DNA from: Halosegnis rubeus | GTDB lineage: Archaea; Halobacteriota; Halobacteria; Halobacteriales; Haloarculaceae | Length of the DNA: 64,000 bases | Reading direction: 5' to 3' | NCBI RefSeq assembly: GCF_009184545.1 | Contig: NZ_QJOW01000001.1 | Location: forward strand, 62,001-126,000 | Shown here: in pieces, positions 25,857 through 34,613 of the stretch | Layout: the number at the start of each line of letters is the position of its first letter | Position numbering within the stretch: position 1 is the first letter of the stretch | Notes under the pieces: model-generated | Seen by the model: the letters and a program-made list of their open reading frames with translations, nothing else | Told to the model about the DNA's origin: nothing | Database searches by the model: none | Made by a program: the position numbers and the translations under genes

Positions 25857-25893
25857 CCCCCACGGCTAAACCGCCGCCGGACATCCTTGGGGT

Positions 25894-26571
25894 ATGCTCG
25901 CCACTGACCGTATCACGACGCTCACCTTCGACTCCTACAGCACTATCGTCGACGTCGGCTCCGCCGTCGACGCGCTCGCCGACTACGTCCCGAACCCCGA
26001 GCAGGTGGCAGAGCGGTGGCGCTCGCAGTCGCTCATGTACTCGGTCGTCGTCAACGATGTGGACAGCTACGAGTCGTTTTACGAGCTGAACCGCCGCGCG
26101 CTCACCTACGCGCTCGAGACCGCCGGCGCGGACGTGACCGACGACGAGCGCGAGGAGATTCTGTCGGTGTACATGGATCTCCACGTCTTCTCGGACGTGC
26201 GCGCCGGCCTCGACCGGCTCACCGACGCGTACGACTGCTGGGTCGTCTCGAACGGCAACCCCGAGATGCTCGACCGGATGTTCGAGGTGGCGGACCTCCA
26301 CGACCGCGTCGAGGGGTACGTCAGCGCCGACGAGGTGGAGACGTTCAAGCCGGACGGCGAACTGTACCGCCACGCCGCCGGCCGCATCGACACGCCAATC
26401 GAGGAGGTCGCCCACGTCACCGCCGGCTGGTTCGACGTGGCGGGCGCTGAGGCGGCCGGAATGCAGGGCGTCTGGGTGAACCGCGACGACGGTCCCTACC
26501 CGAACGTCGGTCCGGACCCGTCACTGGAGGTCGACTCCTTCACCGCGCTGGCCGAGGAACTCGGACTGTAG
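25894..26571 (+). CDS. HAD hydrolase, haloacid dehalogenase type II-like
   Basis: This 225-residue HAD-fold protein has the nucleophile region LTFDSYSTIVDV, in which the usual second Asp of DxDx(T/V) is Tyr, as in L-2-haloacid dehalogenases. Motif II is VVSNGNPEML, motif III is the Lys of ETFKPDGELY, and motif IV GWFDVAGAEAAGM ends in WVNRDD. This matches the type II dehalogenase pattern, but many haloarchaeal paralogues are phosphatases of unknown substrate. It follows the regulator by 37 nt on the same strand. Confidence 0.85.
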   Translation: MLATDRITTLTFDSYSTIVDVGSAVDALADYVPNPEQVAERWRSQSLMYSVVVNDVDSYESFYELNRRALTYALETAGADVTDDEREEILSVYMDLHVFSDVRAGLDRLTDAYDCWVVSNGNPEMLDRMFEVADLHDRVEGYVSADEVETFKPDGELYRHAAGRIDTPIEEVAHVTAGWFDVAGAEAAGMQGVWVNRDDGPYPNVGPDPSLEVDSFTALAEELGL

Positions 26572-26610
26572 AACCACCACGACTATACGTTATTCTGCGA
26601 ATATCGCGGC

Positions 26611-27927
26611 ATGGATACAGGACGCGCCACCGTGCTCGTGTTGGTGGTACTGCTCTCCACGTCCTTGCTCGCCGGCGTCGCCTACAGCAGCGGGTCGGTC
26701 CAAGAGACGACGACGACCGATGAACGGTACACCCTCTTCGGCGTACAGGCAGACGGCTGGTTCGGCTACAACAACGGCTACGCGGCCGTCGTGGACGAGT
26801 CCGGCAACACCGTCTGGAACTGGTCGGTTCCCAACTCTCGAGTGTTCGACACCGAGCAGTTGGAGAACGGGAACATCCTCACCAGCGTGGCAGTCTCCGT
26901 TCCGCAGTCGGAGTGTCCCACGCACTACCAGGAAGACCAGTACGACCGCCCGTGCGTCGAGAACCGCGTCGTCGAGGTCGATTACGAAACGAAAGACGTT
27001 GTCTGGGAGTACTCGTGGTTCGACGCCTTCCCGAACCACCACGAGGTGCACGACGCCGACCGACTGGAGAGCGGCGAGACCGCCATCGCCGACATGGGGA
27101 ACCACCGCGCGTTCACCGTCGACCAGTCCGGCACCATCACCTGGGAGTGGAACGCCAGCGACCACATCAGCCGCGGGACGGAGTGGTTCGACGAACACGT
27201 CCCCGAAGGGAGCGAAGAGGAGTTCGCCCGCAGCGGTCCCGAGTCCGACTGGACCCACCTCAACGACATCGACCACTTGGAGAACGGGAACTTCCTGCTC
27301 TCGGTGCGCAACTACGACGTGACGCTGGAGGTCGCGCGCAACGAGACCATCGTCGAGACGTACGGCGAACCGGGGAACCACTCGATCATGAACGAACAGC
27401 ACAACCCGAACCTGCTGGAGAACACGGGGACGCTCGTGGTCGCTGATTCGGGCAACGACCGCATCGTCGAGATCAACGCGACGACCGAAGAGGTCATCTC
27501 CGAGTACGGCTCCGTCCCCACAGACTCCAACGTCGGTGACCCGTCGCTCCGGTGGCCCCGCGACGCCGACCGCCTCCCCAACGGGAACACGCTCATCACC
27601 GACTCGCGGCGGTTCCGCATCCTCGAGGTCGCGCCCAACGGCACGGTCGTCTGGTCACACCTCCGGCAGGAGGAGCGCTCGCTCGTCTACGAGGCCGACC
27701 GCATCCGACTCGACGACGAGTATCTCCCCGAGGAGCCGTCCGTCGCGGATACCGACGGGACGCTCGTCACGCGAACGAACAGCCCGCTGACCGACCTCTA
27801 CGCGACGCTCGACTCGTATCTCGCCTTCGTCCCCTTCTTGCCGACGTGGCTCGGCCCGCTGCCGCTGTTGGTCGCTATCGGTGATCTCGGTGCAGGACTG
27901 CTGCTCGTGCGAGAAATCCGGCGATAA
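26611..27927 (+). CDS. Arylsulfotransferase (ASST)-like membrane-anchored protein
   Basis: This 438-residue protein has an N-terminal signal/anchor (residues 7-25), then a six-bladed beta-propeller with repeated ENGN/ESGE motifs (LENGNILTS, LESGETAIADMGNHRAF, LENGNFLLSVRNY, LPNGNTLITDSRRF). The block FPNHHEVHDADRL resembles the His region of ASST enzymes. A second hydrophobic helix near the C-terminus (FLPTWLGPLPLLVAIGDLGAGLLLV) anchors it in the membrane. ASSTs move sulfate between phenols, but no donor or acceptor can be deduced. Confidence 0.8.
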   Translation: MDTGRATVLVLVVLLSTSLLAGVAYSSGSVQETTTTDERYTLFGVQADGWFGYNNGYAAVVDESGNTVWNWSVPNSRVFDTEQLENGNILTSVAVSVPQSECPTHYQEDQYDRPCVENRVVEVDYETKDVVWEYSWFDAFPNHHEVHDADRLESGETAIADMGNHRAFTVDQSGTITWEWNASDHISRGTEWFDEHVPEGSEEEFARSGPESDWTHLNDIDHLENGNFLLSVRNYDVTLEVARNETIVETYGEPGNHSIMNEQHNPNLLENTGTLVVADSGNDRIVEINATTEEVISEYGSVPTDSNVGDPSLRWPRDADRLPNGNTLITDSRRFRILEVAPNGTVVWSHLRQEERSLVYEADRIRLDDEYLPEEPSVADTDGTLVTRTNSPLTDLYATLDSYLAFVPFLPTWLGPLPLLVAIGDLGAGLLLVREIRR

Positions 27928-27936
27928 TCGAGGTAC

Positions 27937-28875
27937 TCAGCGTTCGCGGTGACGGCGCGTTGGCTTCGACAGTTCGGGCGGGCGCTCGAACTCGTCGAAG
28001 GAGACGAACCCCTCCGGTAAGGTGTAATCGAGTTCGCGCTCCTCGCTGTTGTCGGTGAGCGACCCCTCCTCGAAGGTCACGTCGTCCTCGAAGCCCGGCT
28101 TCACGCGCACGGCCTTCGCCGGCTGACCGACCGCGACGTGGTGGGCCGGAATGTCGCCCGTGACGGTTGAGCGCGCGCCGGCGACGCTGTTTTCGCCAAC
28201 CCTGACCCCGGCGGTCACCATCACGTCGTAGGTGACGCGGGCGTCGTTCTCGATGACGGTGTGGTAGTTTCGGACCTCGGTCTGGTCGACGATGTCGTGG
28301 TCGTGGCTGTACACGTGCGCCCGGTCGGAGATGGAGACGCGGTCGCCGACGGTGAGCTTTCCGCGGTCGTCGAGGTGGACGTCGTCGTGGACGACCACGT
28401 TGTCGCCTATCGTGATGTTGTGGCCGTACGAGAAGGTGACCCCCTTGAAGATGCGGACGTTCTCCCCCACCTCGTCGAACAGGTGGTTCGCGAGCATCTC
28501 CCGGAACCGGAGCGCGAAGGCGATGTTGTCGGCCATCGGTGTGGCGTCGAACTGCCGCCAGAGCCACTGGAGATGTTTCGACCGCTCGAACCGCTCTTCG
28601 TCCTTCTCGGCGTAGTACTCGCTCTCCAGCGTGGAGTTGCACGGGTCGTACCCCTGCAGGCGGACGCGCTCTGCTGCCGACACCGACTTGCCCGACTGCC
28701 AGCGCTCGTACGCCTCGCGGTCCCCGTGGAGGTCCACGAGCACGTCTTGGACGACCTCGCAGGTGCTCTCGCCGCCCTCGGTGCGCGCGGCGGTCAGCCG
28801 CTCGTCGACCTCTGTGACGAGCGCTTCGAGTCCGGCCTCCGCGTCGGGCGGGAGTCGGACGTGTCGCTTTGTCAT
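27937..28875 (-). CDS. Left-handed beta-helix acyltransferase (LbH/maltose O-acetyltransferase-like)
   Basis: This 312-residue protein has an N-terminal helical part (1-115) ahead of a hexapeptide-repeat beta-helix at about 130-240 (VGENVRIFKGVTFSYGHNITIGDNVVVHDDVHLDD, VGDRVSISDRAHVYSHDHDI, RVGENSVAGARSTVTGDIPAHHVAVGQPAKAV). The repeat and the closing VAVGQPAK are typical of acetyltransferases acting on sugars or small molecules. The acceptor is unknown. It is divergent from the site-2 protease gene. Confidence 0.87.
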   Translation of the reverse strand: MTKRHVRLPPDAEAGLEALVTEVDERLTAARTEGGESTCEVVQDVLVDLHGDREAYERWQSGKSVSAAERVRLQGYDPCNSTLESEYYAEKDEERFERSKHLQWLWRQFDATPMADNIAFALRFREMLANHLFDEVGENVRIFKGVTFSYGHNITIGDNVVVHDDVHLDDRGKLTVGDRVSISDRAHVYSHDHDIVDQTEVRNYHTVIENDARVTYDVMVTAGVRVGENSVAGARSTVTGDIPAHHVAVGQPAKAVRVKPGFEDDVTFEEGSLTDNSEERELDYTLPEGFVSFDEFERPPELSKPTRRHRER

Positions 28876-29026
28876 ACCTGCTCGTATCTCCGCGGTGCGT
28901 ATCAGCGTTTCCGTCGGCGAACCGTTACCTCGCGGTAACCGCCCGCAGGGGGCTGCTCCGGGCTATCGCGGGGCCGCAGGCGGGAGAGCCGGAACCCTCT
29001 TGCGCCGGGCGGTCGTTTTTCAGATA

Positions 29027-30799
29027 ATGGTGGATACGCTGACGCTCGTGCTCGCCGCCGTTGTCGGCTTCATGCTGGCCGGACTCGGCGCGAAATCACG
29101 CGGTCTGCTTCCGGACTGGATTCGCCTCTCCGGGCCGATTGTGACGCTCCACACCGAGCGCGGGAAGGCCTTCCTCGACTGGCTCGCCCGCCCGAAGCGG
29201 TTCTGGCGCGCGTGGGGGAATCTCGGTGTCGGCATCGCCCTCGTCGTGATGGCCGGCTCCTTCGTGCTCGTCTTGCTCGGCGGGATTCAGGCCCTCAACA
29301 ACCCACAGCCGACACAGCTGACCCAGCCACGCAACGTCCTCGCGATTCCGGGCGTGAACGACTTCCTCCCGCTGTCGGCCGCGCCCGAAATCGTCGCCGC
29401 GCTCCTCGTCGGGCTTGTCGTGCACGAGGGCGGCCACGGCCTGCTCTCGCGTGTGGAGGATATCGAGGTGGACTCGATGGGGCTGGCGCTGTTCACATTC
29501 ATCCCCGTCGGCGCGTTCGTGGAACCGGACGACGAACAGCGCCGGCAGTCGAGCCGCGGCGCACAGACCCGGATGTTCGCGGCCGGCGTCACCAACAACT
29601 TTGCCGTCGCCATCGTCGCCTTCGCACTCCTGTTCGGTCCGGTCGCCGGCTCCATCGCCGTCGTCTCGGGCGCACCAATCGCCGGCGCACTCCCCGGTGG
29701 TGCCGCCGCACAGGGCGGTGTCGACCGCGGTGACGTGATTACGGGCGTCGACGGCATAGAGGTGACAAACTCCTCTGAGTTCGACGACCTCCTTGACGAG
29801 ACCGACCGCCGCACCGTCTCCGTCGCGCTCGAGTCGGGTGAGACGGCGACCGTCGACCGCTCGCTCACCGTCGTCGGGGCAGCACCCACGGCACCGTTCG
29901 ATATCAACACGACCATCACCGAGGTGAACGGGACGGCCGTCTACACCGAGCCGGGGCTGAACGCGGCGCTTCGGGACCGCGAGGTCGCGACGTTGGAGAG
30001 TTCGACCGGCGAGACCGTCACCACGCCGATCGGCGCGTACACGAACGTCTCCGACCCGAGCGACCCCGGTCCGTCACCGCTTGCTGACGTGTCCGGGCTC
30101 GGCGGTGAGGCGTTCATCGTCACCGCCATCGACGGTGAGCGCGTCCTCGACAGCGCGACCCTCGGAGCGATTCTCGACGAGACGACCGCCGGCCAGTCGG
30201 TCACCGTCGCCGGGTATCACGACGGCGAGCGGCGAACGTTCGACGTAGAGCTCGCCGACCACCCGCGCGAGGACACCGGCTTCATCGGCGTCACAATCCA
30301 GCCCGGCACCACCGGGATGAGCGTGGACGACTTCGGTATCGAGGGGTATCCGGCGGAGTTCTTCTTGACCGCGATTGGTGGCGGGAGCGGCGACGGTCTC
30401 AACGGTATCCAGCGGGCGGCGTTCACCATCAGCCTCCCCTTCGCGGCCGTGACGCTCCCGAGCATCGACCAGCCGTTCCCCGGCTTCGTCGGCATCTACG
30501 AGAACTTCTACGTCGTCGGTGACGGTCCGCTCGCGTTCCTCGGTACCGGTCCGATCCTGCTGTTCGGGACGCTGTTGTTCTGGGTCGCGTGGATCAACGT
30601 CATCCTCGGGCAGTTCAACTGCGTGCCGGCGTTCCCACTCGACGGCGGCCACATCCTCCGAACCTCGACGCAGGCCGTCGTCTCTCGATTCCCGCTGTCT
30701 GATAAACACGCCGCGACCCGCGCTGTCACCATCACCATCGGGTTGGCGATGCTCGCGTCGCTGCTCGCAACCATCTTCGCCCCGCAGCTGCTTGGGTAG
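29027..30799 (+). CDS. Site-2 intramembrane metalloprotease (M50) with PDZ domains
   Basis: Membrane zinc protease of 590 residues. The zinc motif HEGGH is at 133-137 within a membrane helix, and a C-terminal FPLDGGH motif near 540 supplies the third ligand. Two PDZ-like regions lie between them (GGVDRGDVITGVDGIEV, and a second around VTAIDGERVLDSATL). Site-2 proteases cut membrane-bound regulators or signal-peptide remnants. The ATG at 29027 is chosen because the frame upstream of it lies antisense to the acyltransferase gene and has no membrane segments. Confidence 0.9.
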   Translation: MVDTLTLVLAAVVGFMLAGLGAKSRGLLPDWIRLSGPIVTLHTERGKAFLDWLARPKRFWRAWGNLGVGIALVVMAGSFVLVLLGGIQALNNPQPTQLTQPRNVLAIPGVNDFLPLSAAPEIVAALLVGLVVHEGGHGLLSRVEDIEVDSMGLALFTFIPVGAFVEPDDEQRRQSSRGAQTRMFAAGVTNNFAVAIVAFALLFGPVAGSIAVVSGAPIAGALPGGAAAQGGVDRGDVITGVDGIEVTNSSEFDDLLDETDRRTVSVALESGETATVDRSLTVVGAAPTAPFDINTTITEVNGTAVYTEPGLNAALRDREVATLESSTGETVTTPIGAYTNVSDPSDPGPSPLADVSGLGGEAFIVTAIDGERVLDSATLGAILDETTAGQSVTVAGYHDGERRTFDVELADHPREDTGFIGVTIQPGTTGMSVDDFGIEGYPAEFFLTAIGGGSGDGLNGIQRAAFTISLPFAAVTLPSIDQPFPGFVGIYENFYVVGDGPLAFLGTGPILLFGTLLFWVAWINVILGQFNCVPAFPLDGGHILRTSTQAVVSRFPLSDKHAATRAVTITIGLAMLASLLATIFAPQLLG

Positions 30800-30827
30800 C
30801 CAGCGTTCCTCCGTTGTCTGGGCGCGG

Positions 30828-31355
30828 CTACGACGTGCGCCACTCGTCGCTCAACAGGTCGTACCGGACCATGTCCCGATACGCGCCCCGCTGGAAGACC
30901 GCATCGCGCGCAACGCCCACCTTCGAGAAGCCCAGCGAGCGAACCAGCCCGCGCGACGGTTCGTTGTCGGCCAGCGCCTTCGCGCGAATCCGGTGAAGTC
31001 CGAGGTCCGAAAAGCCGTGGTCGACGAGCAGTTCCGACGCCTCGCGGCCGTACTCCTCGCCGTGGTACTCCGGGAACAGCCACGCCGCCAACTCGGCGCT
31101 GTGACGGGAGATATCGAACAGGACGACCGTCCCCGCCGGTTCGCCGTCGATACAGACGACGAGGTTCACGTTCCCGTCACCGAGCACCGTCGACTCGTAG
31201 AAGGACTCGATGTCGTCCATCGTCGACGGCGTCTCGAAGGTGAGCCACGAGCGAATCGCGGGGTCGTTGCGCGACCGGTGGAGCAGATTGAGGTCGTCGC
31301 GTTCGAGCGTCCGGAGCGTCACGTCCTCGCTGTCGATGAATACGGGACCGGGCAT
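30828..31355 (-). CDS. GNAT acetyltransferase, RimJ/RimL type
   Basis: This 175-residue protein has RimL-like features: an N-terminal VTLRTLERDDLNLL, the central AELAAWLFPEYHGEEYGREASELLVDHGF (acetyl-CoA loop), and LHRIRAKALADNEPSRGLVRSLGFSKVG, the motif B helix-strand. Such enzymes acetylate protein N-termini or small amines. It is convergent with the site-2 protease gene and divergent from the PitA-like gene. Confidence 0.87.
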   Translation of the reverse strand: MPGPVFIDSEDVTLRTLERDDLNLLHRSRNDPAIRSWLTFETPSTMDDIESFYESTVLGDGNVNLVVCIDGEPAGTVVLFDISRHSAELAAWLFPEYHGEEYGREASELLVDHGFSDLGLHRIRAKALADNEPSRGLVRSLGFSKVGVARDAVFQRGAYRDMVRYDLLSDEWRTS

Positions 31356-31438
31356 ATCTCTCGTGGGAGTGGTCCGTGGAAAACGATTTCGCGACGACCA
31401 ACCGAACAGCCCATGAAACCCCAGACCAAATTGGAGGT

Positions 31439-33352
31439 ATGACCCGACGTGATGCTCCCGCGACAGAGGAAGGGTGGTACGCGCTCCACGACTTCCGCCG
31501 TATCGACTGGGATGCGTGGCGCGAGGCCCCCGACAACGAACGCGACCGCGCGCTCGCCGAGGGCGTCGAGTTCCTGCGCGACCGCGAGAACCTCTCGGAC
31601 GCCGAGCAGGGCGGCTCTGCGGTGTTCACCGTCGCCGGCCACGAGGCCGACATCATGGTGTTGCATCTCCGCCCGCAGACCGAACAGCTCGACCGCATCG
31701 AGCGCGCCTTCGAACACACCGCACTCGCCGGCTTCACCGAGCGCACCGACTCGTACGTCTCCGTCACCGAGATTTCGGGCTACGTCACCGAGGAACTCGA
31801 AGCCGGCATCGAGAACATCGAGGACGACGGAACGCGCAACTACATGCTCCAGCGGCTCTACCCGTCGATTCCGGACGCCGAGCACGTCTGTTTCTACCCG
31901 ATGGACAAGCGCCGCGATCCCGAGTACAACTGGTATGACCTCCCGTTCGACGAGCGGGCGGACCTCATCTCCGGCCACGGCGACATCGGCCGCGAGTACG
32001 CCGGGAAGGTGACACAAATTATCACCGGCTCGATGGGCTTCGACGACCACGAGTGGGGGGTCACCCTCTTCGCCGACGACCCGACCGAAATCAAGCATCT
32101 GCTTGCAGACATGCGATTCGACCCCTCCTCCTCGCGGTACGCGGAGTTCGGTCGCTTCCGGTTCGGCCGCCGGTTCGCGCCCGAACATCTCCCCGAGCTG
32201 TTCGCCGGCGAGCCGCTGCCGGCGTACGGCTCCACCGACGTGGAGGCCGCGACTACCGACGCCGAGGAATCTGAACCCGACGACGGCGGTGCTGAGACGG
32301 ACGACGAAGGTGGCGACTCGGACGACTCCGGCGACCGACCCGACCCCGGAACACCGCCACACGACGCCGCGACGACCGAGGAGTTAGAGGAGGAGCTCCG
32401 CCGTCTCGGCATCGACGCGAGCGAGTATCCCGACGCCGGCTTCGGTCTCGTCTTCTACAGCGACGAGAACGCCGAGGCGCTCGTCGACGAGGTGGACGGG
32501 CTGCGGGGCAACTTCGAGCACTACGACACGCACCTGCTCACGTCCGTGCGCGCCCACGCAGGTCGAACCGCGGTTGTCTCGCTGTGGAAAAACGAGCGCG
32601 CAGCCAACACGGCCTCCGGCTTCCTCGGTGACCTCGCCGGCGTCGACGGCGACGGCATCGGCGGGCCGCTGGCAGACCGCGACGCCGCCGAGCGTGCTGA
32701 CACGACGGCCGCAGACGACGGCGGCGACACCGCGCCGCCCGAGGTCGAAGGGACCGGCGACGAAGCGGACGACGACATCCGCGGTGAGCTTTCTGACCTC
32801 GACATCTATGCCGGCAAACCCCACGGCGAGGACGTGTACGCGATGGTGCTCTACTCCGAGGCCGATACCGACGACCTCCGCGAGGAGGTCGAGTCGCTCT
32901 CGGGCGGCTTCGACCGCTACGACACCCACGTCGGCACGTCGCTGTACAAGGGGACCGCGACCGACCGCGCGGCCGTCGTCTCGCTGTGGGAGACGCGCGA
33001 CGCCGCCGACACGGCCGGCGATTACCTCTCCGACCTGCCAGACATCGTCGGGCGCGCCGGCGAGGAGTCCACGTTCGGGACGATGGGGATGTTCTACACC
33101 GTGAAGCCGGAACACCGCGAGGACTTCGTCGACCACTTCGGCACCGTCGGCGAGATGCTCGGCGACATGGACGGCCACATCGAGACGGACCTGATGGTGA
33201 ACGTCGACGACGAGAACGACATGTTCATCGCCAGCCAGTGGGAGGACCGAGAGGACGCGATGGACTTCTTCCGCTCTGACGCGTTCCGCGACACGGTCCA
33301 ATGGGGTCGCGACATTCTCGCGGACCGGCCGCGGCACGTGTTCCTCGCGTAG
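31439..33352 (+). CDS. PitA-like heme protein: chlorite dismutase domain, duplicated middle module, Abm domain
   Basis: Residues 1 to about 265 are a chlorite dismutase/HemQ domain, with YPMDKRR (153-159), the presumed proximal heme ligand His180 (SGHGDIGREYAG) and IITGSMGFDDHEWGVTLF. A long acidic linker follows. Two similar modules then occur at about 334-402 (FGLVFYSDE ... YDTHLLTSV ... AVVSLWKNERAANTASGFLGDL) and 465-537 (VYAMVLYSE ... YDTHVGTSL ... AVVSLWETRDAADTAGDYLSDL). An antibiotic-biosynthesis-monooxygenase-like domain ends the protein (FYTVKPEHREDFVDHFG ... FIASQW). Known PitA proteins, to my knowledge, have one middle module, and the 637-residue length here reflects a second. The ATG at 31439 follows GGAGGT. 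Confidence 0.88.
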   Translation: MTRRDAPATEEGWYALHDFRRIDWDAWREAPDNERDRALAEGVEFLRDRENLSDAEQGGSAVFTVAGHEADIMVLHLRPQTEQLDRIERAFEHTALAGFTERTDSYVSVTEISGYVTEELEAGIENIEDDGTRNYMLQRLYPSIPDAEHVCFYPMDKRRDPEYNWYDLPFDERADLISGHGDIGREYAGKVTQIITGSMGFDDHEWGVTLFADDPTEIKHLLADMRFDPSSSRYAEFGRFRFGRRFAPEHLPELFAGEPLPAYGSTDVEAATTDAEESEPDDGGAETDDEGGDSDDSGDRPDPGTPPHDAATTEELEEELRRLGIDASEYPDAGFGLVFYSDENAEALVDEVDGLRGNFEHYDTHLLTSVRAHAGRTAVVSLWKNERAANTASGFLGDLAGVDGDGIGGPLADRDAAERADTTAADDGGDTAPPEVEGTGDEADDDIRGELSDLDIYAGKPHGEDVYAMVLYSEADTDDLREEVESLSGGFDRYDTHVGTSLYKGTATDRAAVVSLWETRDAADTAGDYLSDLPDIVGRAGEESTFGTMGMFYTVKPEHREDFVDHFGTVGEMLGDMDGHIETDLMVNVDDENDMFIASQWEDREDAMDFFRSDAFRDTVQWGRDILADRPRHVFLA

Positions 33353-33362
33353 ACTGCGAGCG
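33305..33362 (+). repeat. 58-bp direct repeat, copy A (end of the PitA-like gene)
   Basis: This segment encodes the last residues (GRDILADRPRHVFLA) plus the stop and 10 nt beyond. Copy B at 33477-33534 matches it at 56 of 58 positions. Confidence 0.95.
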
Positions 33363-33476
33363 CAGCGAGCAGCTTTTCGGTCCAGACTTTTCGACGAGCG
33401 GCTCTCCACAGCGCCCGGCGAGCATCGCGAGCCGACAGCGCGAGGAAGCCCGAGAAGAAAAGGGTGGGTTATGTGA

Positions 33477-33534
33477 GGTCGCGACATTCTCGCGGACCGG
33501 CCGCGACACGTGTTCCTCGCGTAAACTGCGAGCG
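33477..33534 (+). repeat. 58-bp direct repeat, copy B (duplicated 3' end of the PitA-like gene)
   Basis: Fifty-six of 58 bases match copy A. The two differences are silent or in the stop region (GCGGCACG to GCGACACG, GTAGACT to GTAAACT). It lies 124 nt after the gene and carries no start, so it looks like the scar of a former tandem PitA paralogue or of a local duplication. Confidence 0.9.
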
Positions 33535-33554
33535 GGCGAACATCAGATTTCCTC

Positions 33555-34330
33555 TCAGTCGTCTGCCGGCGCGTCGGCGCGCGTCGTCGTCACGTAGACG
33601 CTCTCGCGGCCGAAGACGAACTCGTCGAGGAACGCCGTCACGTAGACGACGCCCTGACAGAACAGGTAGCCCCACAGCGTGATGGCGGCGAGCAGTTCCG
33701 TCGGGTGGTGGCCGTAGCCGTGGCGGTGGTCGCGTACGAATATGAGCAGCGAGGTGATGAAGGGCGCGACACCGACCGCACTCCACAACAGCCAGTCGTA
33801 CGGAAGGAAGGTCCCGCCCGTGAGGACCGTCCGGTCGAGCAGCAACATCGGCGCGGCGACGATGGTGATGACGGGGACGAGCGCGTAGACGAAAGTGTAG
33901 GCGGCGTCGAAGCGCGCGCGCCGCGAGAGCGTCGAGTCGAACGGGAGCCGCGGCAGATACCGGACGGCGACCTGCATCCAGCCGCGGGCCCACCGAGTGC
34001 GCTGGCTCCACCAGGCAGACAGCGTCGCGGGATTCTCCTCGTAAGTGACGACATCGGGGTCGACGCGGAGGCGTTTGCCCGCCGCGTGAATCCGTGCGGA
34101 CATGTCGATGTCCTCGACGAGAATCTCCTCGTCGAACGCGCCGAGTTCGTCGAACAGCTCCCGACGGAAGAAGGTCTGGCCGCCGCCGAAGATGGTGAAG
34201 CCGCCGAGCACCTCGCGGCCGAACAGGTCCGCGAGTTCGGCGATGTGGCGTTCGACGGTGGCGTGTAACGCGAGCAGCGAATCGGTCGGGTTCGAGCCGT
34301 AACAGCGCCCCTTCACACACCACGTGTCCT
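33555..34330 (-). pseudogene. Family 2 glycosyltransferase lacking its N-terminal half
   Basis: The frame begins in mid-domain with GRCYGSNPTDSLLALHATVERHIAE and continues FTIFGGGQTFFRRELFDELGAFDE, the ED-containing EDIDMSARIHAAGK and the acceptor motif QRTRW (all typical of membrane GT2/cellulose-synthase-like enzymes), then four C-terminal membrane helices. The nucleotide-sugar-binding half with the first two Asp motifs is missing, and upstream DNA belongs to another small gene. The open frame to 34412 adds unrelated residues. It is probably inactive. Confidence 0.7.
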
Positions 34331-34400
34331 CGTCGGCTCCGTCGGTCCCGAATCGGGGACGCCACACGACCGGACTTCGGTCGCGGCGCTCGAATCCCGA

Positions 34401-34613
34401 ATGGCGGCCCACGAGGAGGTGTGGCTCATCTTCTCACACGTCGCGGACAGAGAGGAGCGACGCCTCGAACGGCTGGCCGACGAGCGCCACGAGCAACGGT
34501 TCACACGCTCGTTCGTCGGTATCACGGTCGTCGGATACGAAAGAGCCGAAAACGAGACGATTACTTCCGGAGAGCTACCTCCGACCGGCTGTGACGTGCG
34601 AATCGGCGATTAG
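34401..34613 (+). CDS. Hypothetical 70-aa protein
   Basis: MAAHEEVWLIFSHVADREER and a later segment SFVGITVVGYERAENETITSG give a plausible alpha-then-beta peptide with normal codon use for this genome (third positions mostly G or C). I do not recognise a family. It is convergent with the aldo/keto reductase gene with a 4-nt stop overlap, and it sits where the missing half of the glycosyltransferase should be. Confidence 0.45.
   Translation: MAAHEEVWLIFSHVADREERRLERLADERHEQRFTRSFVGITVVGYERAENETITSGELPPTGCDVRIGD

Noticed and set aside
28631-29026. N-terminal extension of the site-2 protease frame
   Set aside because: This stretch is antisense to the acyltransferase gene and lacks membrane or signal features; the ATG at 29027 fits the family.
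33363-33476. Possible RNA gene between the two 58-bp repeat copies
   Set aside because: It contains short T runs and GC-rich inverted fragments, but no tRNA, box C/D or other recognisable RNA pattern.
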